Positions 27,104-28,211 of a DNA stretch of 28,211 nt are shown one piece after another. Both the position numbers and the translations under genes were made by a program. Location of the stretch: positions 1-28,211 of the forward strand of contig JADJPH010000005.1 of assembly GCA_016713335.1 (NCBI GenBank). The letters run 5' to 3'. Under the pieces are notes generated by a model. The model saw only the letters and a list, made by a program, of their open reading frames with translations, had not been told where the DNA came from and searched no databases. Position 1 is the first letter of the stretch; each line of letters opens with the position of its first letter. This stretch comes from Candidatus Fredericiella danica. GTDB lineage: Bacteria > Chloroflexota > Anaerolineae > Caldilineales > Caldilineaceae.

Positions 27104-27308
27104 TTTGCGCCTGACGCAGGCGACGCCCCCAGGTATCGCCACAAGTGCGTGCAGACCAGACCCTTCGGCGCCATACTTCTCCTTCGCCGCGACCTGCGAC
27201 GAATCAACGTGAACAGGCATTGCTGGGACCGCACCGGCACGGTTGGCCGGACGATTGCACAGGATGACAAAAGCGTCACACTGCGCCAGAGAAGGGGAGG
27301 AAGTATGT
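27104..27308 (-). ncRNA. candidate 3' spacer of the DGR template RNA
   Basis: This stretch lies directly downstream of the TR on the minus strand and carries no recognised gene. In the Bordetella phage DGR the RNA just 3' of TR binds RT-Avd and primes cDNA synthesis, so this is the expected location here. A minus frame stays open through it (reading for example AVPAMPVHVDSSQVAAKEK), which may simply reflect lack of stops. The assignment is positional inference. Confidence 0.4.
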
Positions 27309-27420
27309 GGACGACGACACCACCAGCCGAAAACCGTTGTTGTCGTTGATGTTGTCAGGATTGTTCCTGTTGCGGAACGACGCAGCAGCGTTCCGCGGAT
27401 TGTTGTTCCACGAACCGCCC
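27309..27420 (-). repeat. DGR template repeat (TR)
   Basis: It aligns over 112 bases with the variable repeat at 27617-27728. Read on the minus strand it encodes a run of Asn (AAC/AAT) codons (GGSWNNNPRNAAASF, then NNPDNINDNNGFR), the typical adenine-rich TR design. It has 26 adenines on the sense (minus) strand, of which about 15 differ in VR. The end nearest the RT (27309-27325) is identical to VR for 17 bases. Confidence 0.93.
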
Positions 27421-27440
27421 GCAGGACGAACCCGAAAGGC

Positions 27441-27476
27441 CTGATTGGGTGGCAGCATTCTCTGCCGCCACCCAAT
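27441..27476. repeat. hairpin upstream of the TR
   Basis: ATTGGGTGGC (27444-27453) pairs with GCCACCCAAT (27467-27476) around a 13-base loop. It lies just 5' of TR on the minus strand and may mark the start of the template RNA or end an upstream transcript. Confidence 0.5.
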
Positions 27477-27543
27477 GCGACAAAGTATATCACACGCAAG
27501 GGATTGACAGCTCCCCGGCGGGTCGGTGGGGGCCCTTGCCCCG

Positions 27544-27565
27544 CCGTTGCCCAGTAGGGCAACGG
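27544..27565. repeat. hairpin/cruciform candidate downstream of the VR
   Basis: CCGTTGCCC pairs with GGGCAACGG over 9 bp with a 4-base loop AGTA. It is about 50 bases past the VR 3' end on the minus strand. Hairpins of 7-10 bp with 4-base loops just after VR increase retrohoming in Bordetella phage-type DGRs; the spacing here is longer. Confidence 0.5.
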
Positions 27566-27575
27566 CCCCAGAGGA

Positions 27576-28211
27576 TCAGAGTCCGAGTCCAGAGCACCAG
27601 AGTCCAGAGTGGATGGGGACGACGACACCACCAAGCGAAAACCGAAGTCGACGCCGAGTCATCAGGATCGTTCCTGTAGCGGAACGAGGCGGCAAGCGAG
27701 CCGAGGAACGTCGTACCACGAACCGCCCAGGACAGCGGCCGGTCGCCTTCCTCTTGCACACGGTCGGTTGTTCGTGCCCTCATTCAAACACCACTCCGTT
27801 ACCACTGAGATCCATCACCCCGTAAGGGGATGCACCCTAATGGGTAGGCACCCACCGCCGTCGTCTTTCGAAGATAATGGGGGCCAATCTTTCCCTCAGT
27901 CTCATCGACGTTGGCATAACCCACTTGGTACTCCTCGCCACCCCATGGGTAGCGCCGCCCGTCATGCCCGCGCGCGGCCTTCTCCCACTGCCATTCGGTC
28001 GGCAGTGTGATTCTCACCTGCTGCCCACGTGCTGCAGCAGGCAGTAAATCCGGGTGACGAGTTGACAAAGCCGTCAACCACCGAGAATACGCAATCCGCT
28101 TCCGTACCAATCGACGTTTTCCGCGCGGATGATTCCAGGATCGAAATCGCTGTTCGGAACGGGATGATTGCTGAGCCGAGTAATCCTGCGACAAATCCTG
28201 CCACCATATTG
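27576..28211 (-). CDS. DGR target: FGE-sulfatase / SUMF1-like C-type lectin fold protein (partial, frameshifted)
   Basis: The 3' part of the diversified gene; its start is beyond the window edge. The formylglycine-generating-enzyme fold is recognisable: IAYSRWLTAL, LPTEWQWEKAARG (about 27960-28005), RRYPWG, YANVDETEG and KTTAVGAYPLG, then after frame changes GVMDLSGNGVVFE, GGSWYDVPR and the VR-encoded FRYRNDPDD and GFRLVVSS. In known DGRs this fold displays the variable residues as a ligand-binding surface, so the protein is probably a diversified binding protein rather than an enzyme. Several indels affect the locus; the stop is uncertain because all frames are open or disturbed just after VR (27576 is one candidate). 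Confidence 0.85.
27577..27611. repeat. heptamer tandem array, CAGAGTC type
   Basis: Five units of period 7: CAGAGTC, CGAGTCC, AGAGCAC, CAGAGTC, CAGAGTG. It starts 6 bases from the variable repeat and suggests that the target gene ends near here. Confidence 0.7.
27617..27728 (-). repeat. DGR variable repeat (VR)
   Basis: This is the 3' end of the target gene, aligned with TR at an offset of 307-308 bases. Substitutions relative to TR cluster at template adenines, for example Asn codons AAC, AAC and AAT becoming TAC, GAC and GTT (Tyr, Asp, Val) after GGSW. Bases 27617-27633 are identical to TR and correspond to the initiation of mutagenic homing (IMH) side. Two 1-base gaps in the alignment are probably sequencing errors. 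Confidence 0.92.

Noticed and set aside
26906..27634. 242-codon minus-strand frame spanning VR, TR and avd antisense
   Set aside because: It crosses the TR in a frame different from the GGSW-GFR reading and enters the clear avd gene; it is probably stop-free by chance, and part of it may be template RNA.
27799..28194. Target as a true formylglycine-generating enzyme acting on a sulfatase
   Set aside because: No sulfatase is nearby, and the VR at its 3' end indicates use of the fold as a variable binding scaffold.

Overview
The window is GC-rich bacterial DNA. It most resembles a chromosome of the phylum Chloroflexota (Caldilinea/Anaerolineae-like), judged from coenzyme F420 genes in a bacterial setting, a large ArnT/GT39-type membrane glycosyltransferase, a secreted FG-GAP propeller protein, CoxM/CoxS-type genes, and intergenic DNA full of short degenerate repeats. 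This placement is inference; no rRNA or tRNA gene was recognised. Many clearly homologous genes change reading frame several times, including the normally essential leuS. The sequence therefore probably comes from an uncorrected long-read assembly with single-base indels, and split genes are annotated here as single loci.

Layout: 126-2078 (-) membrane glycosyltransferase; 2109-2668 (-) small glycogen-binding (CBM48-like) protein; 3164-5653 (-) leuS; 6112-8022 (+) secreted seven-repeat FG-GAP protein; 8263-9537 (+) queG; 9777-10577 (+) DUF4013-like membrane protein; 10732-11751 (-) Rpn/PD-(D/E)XK family protein; 12500-12976 (+) Lrp/AsnC regulator; 13119-14474 (+) class III aminotransferase; 14545-15176 (-) sulfite-oxidase-like molybdoenzyme; 15372-16350 (-) knotted carbamoyltransferase; 16574-17047 (+) MaoC hydratase; 17093-17696 (+) membrane-anchored Cas4-like nuclease; 17693-18088 (+) receiver protein. 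A coenzyme F420 block follows: a nitroreductase (FbiB C-terminal type), cofD and cofC (20322 to 17999, -), transcribed divergently from an F420-dependent LLM-type oxidoreductase (20461-21470, +). Next come DinB (21475), a small membrane protein (22017), a fused FAD/[2Fe-2S] xanthine-dehydrogenase-type subunit (22386-23807), and the translationally coupled pair plsC-like acyltransferase and fabH-like ketoacyl synthase (23982-25624).

The most notable element is at the right end: a diversity-generating retroelement (DGR). It has a DGR-type reverse transcriptase (about 25653-26701, -, with several frame changes), an Avd accessory protein on the opposite strand (26685-27029, +), a template repeat (27309-27420) and a variable repeat (27617-27728). 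The variable repeat is the 3' end of a formylglycine-generating-enzyme-like (C-type lectin fold) target gene that runs off the right edge. About 15 of roughly 21 TR/VR substitutions fall at template adenines (T on the + strand), the signature of mutagenic retrohoming. The inverted, head-to-head placement of avd against the RT gene is unusual.

A second pattern runs through the intergenic DNA: at least four tandem arrays of degenerate heptamers, each with its own sequence but all with period 7. They lie next to leuS, queG, the aminotransferase gene and the DGR variable repeat.
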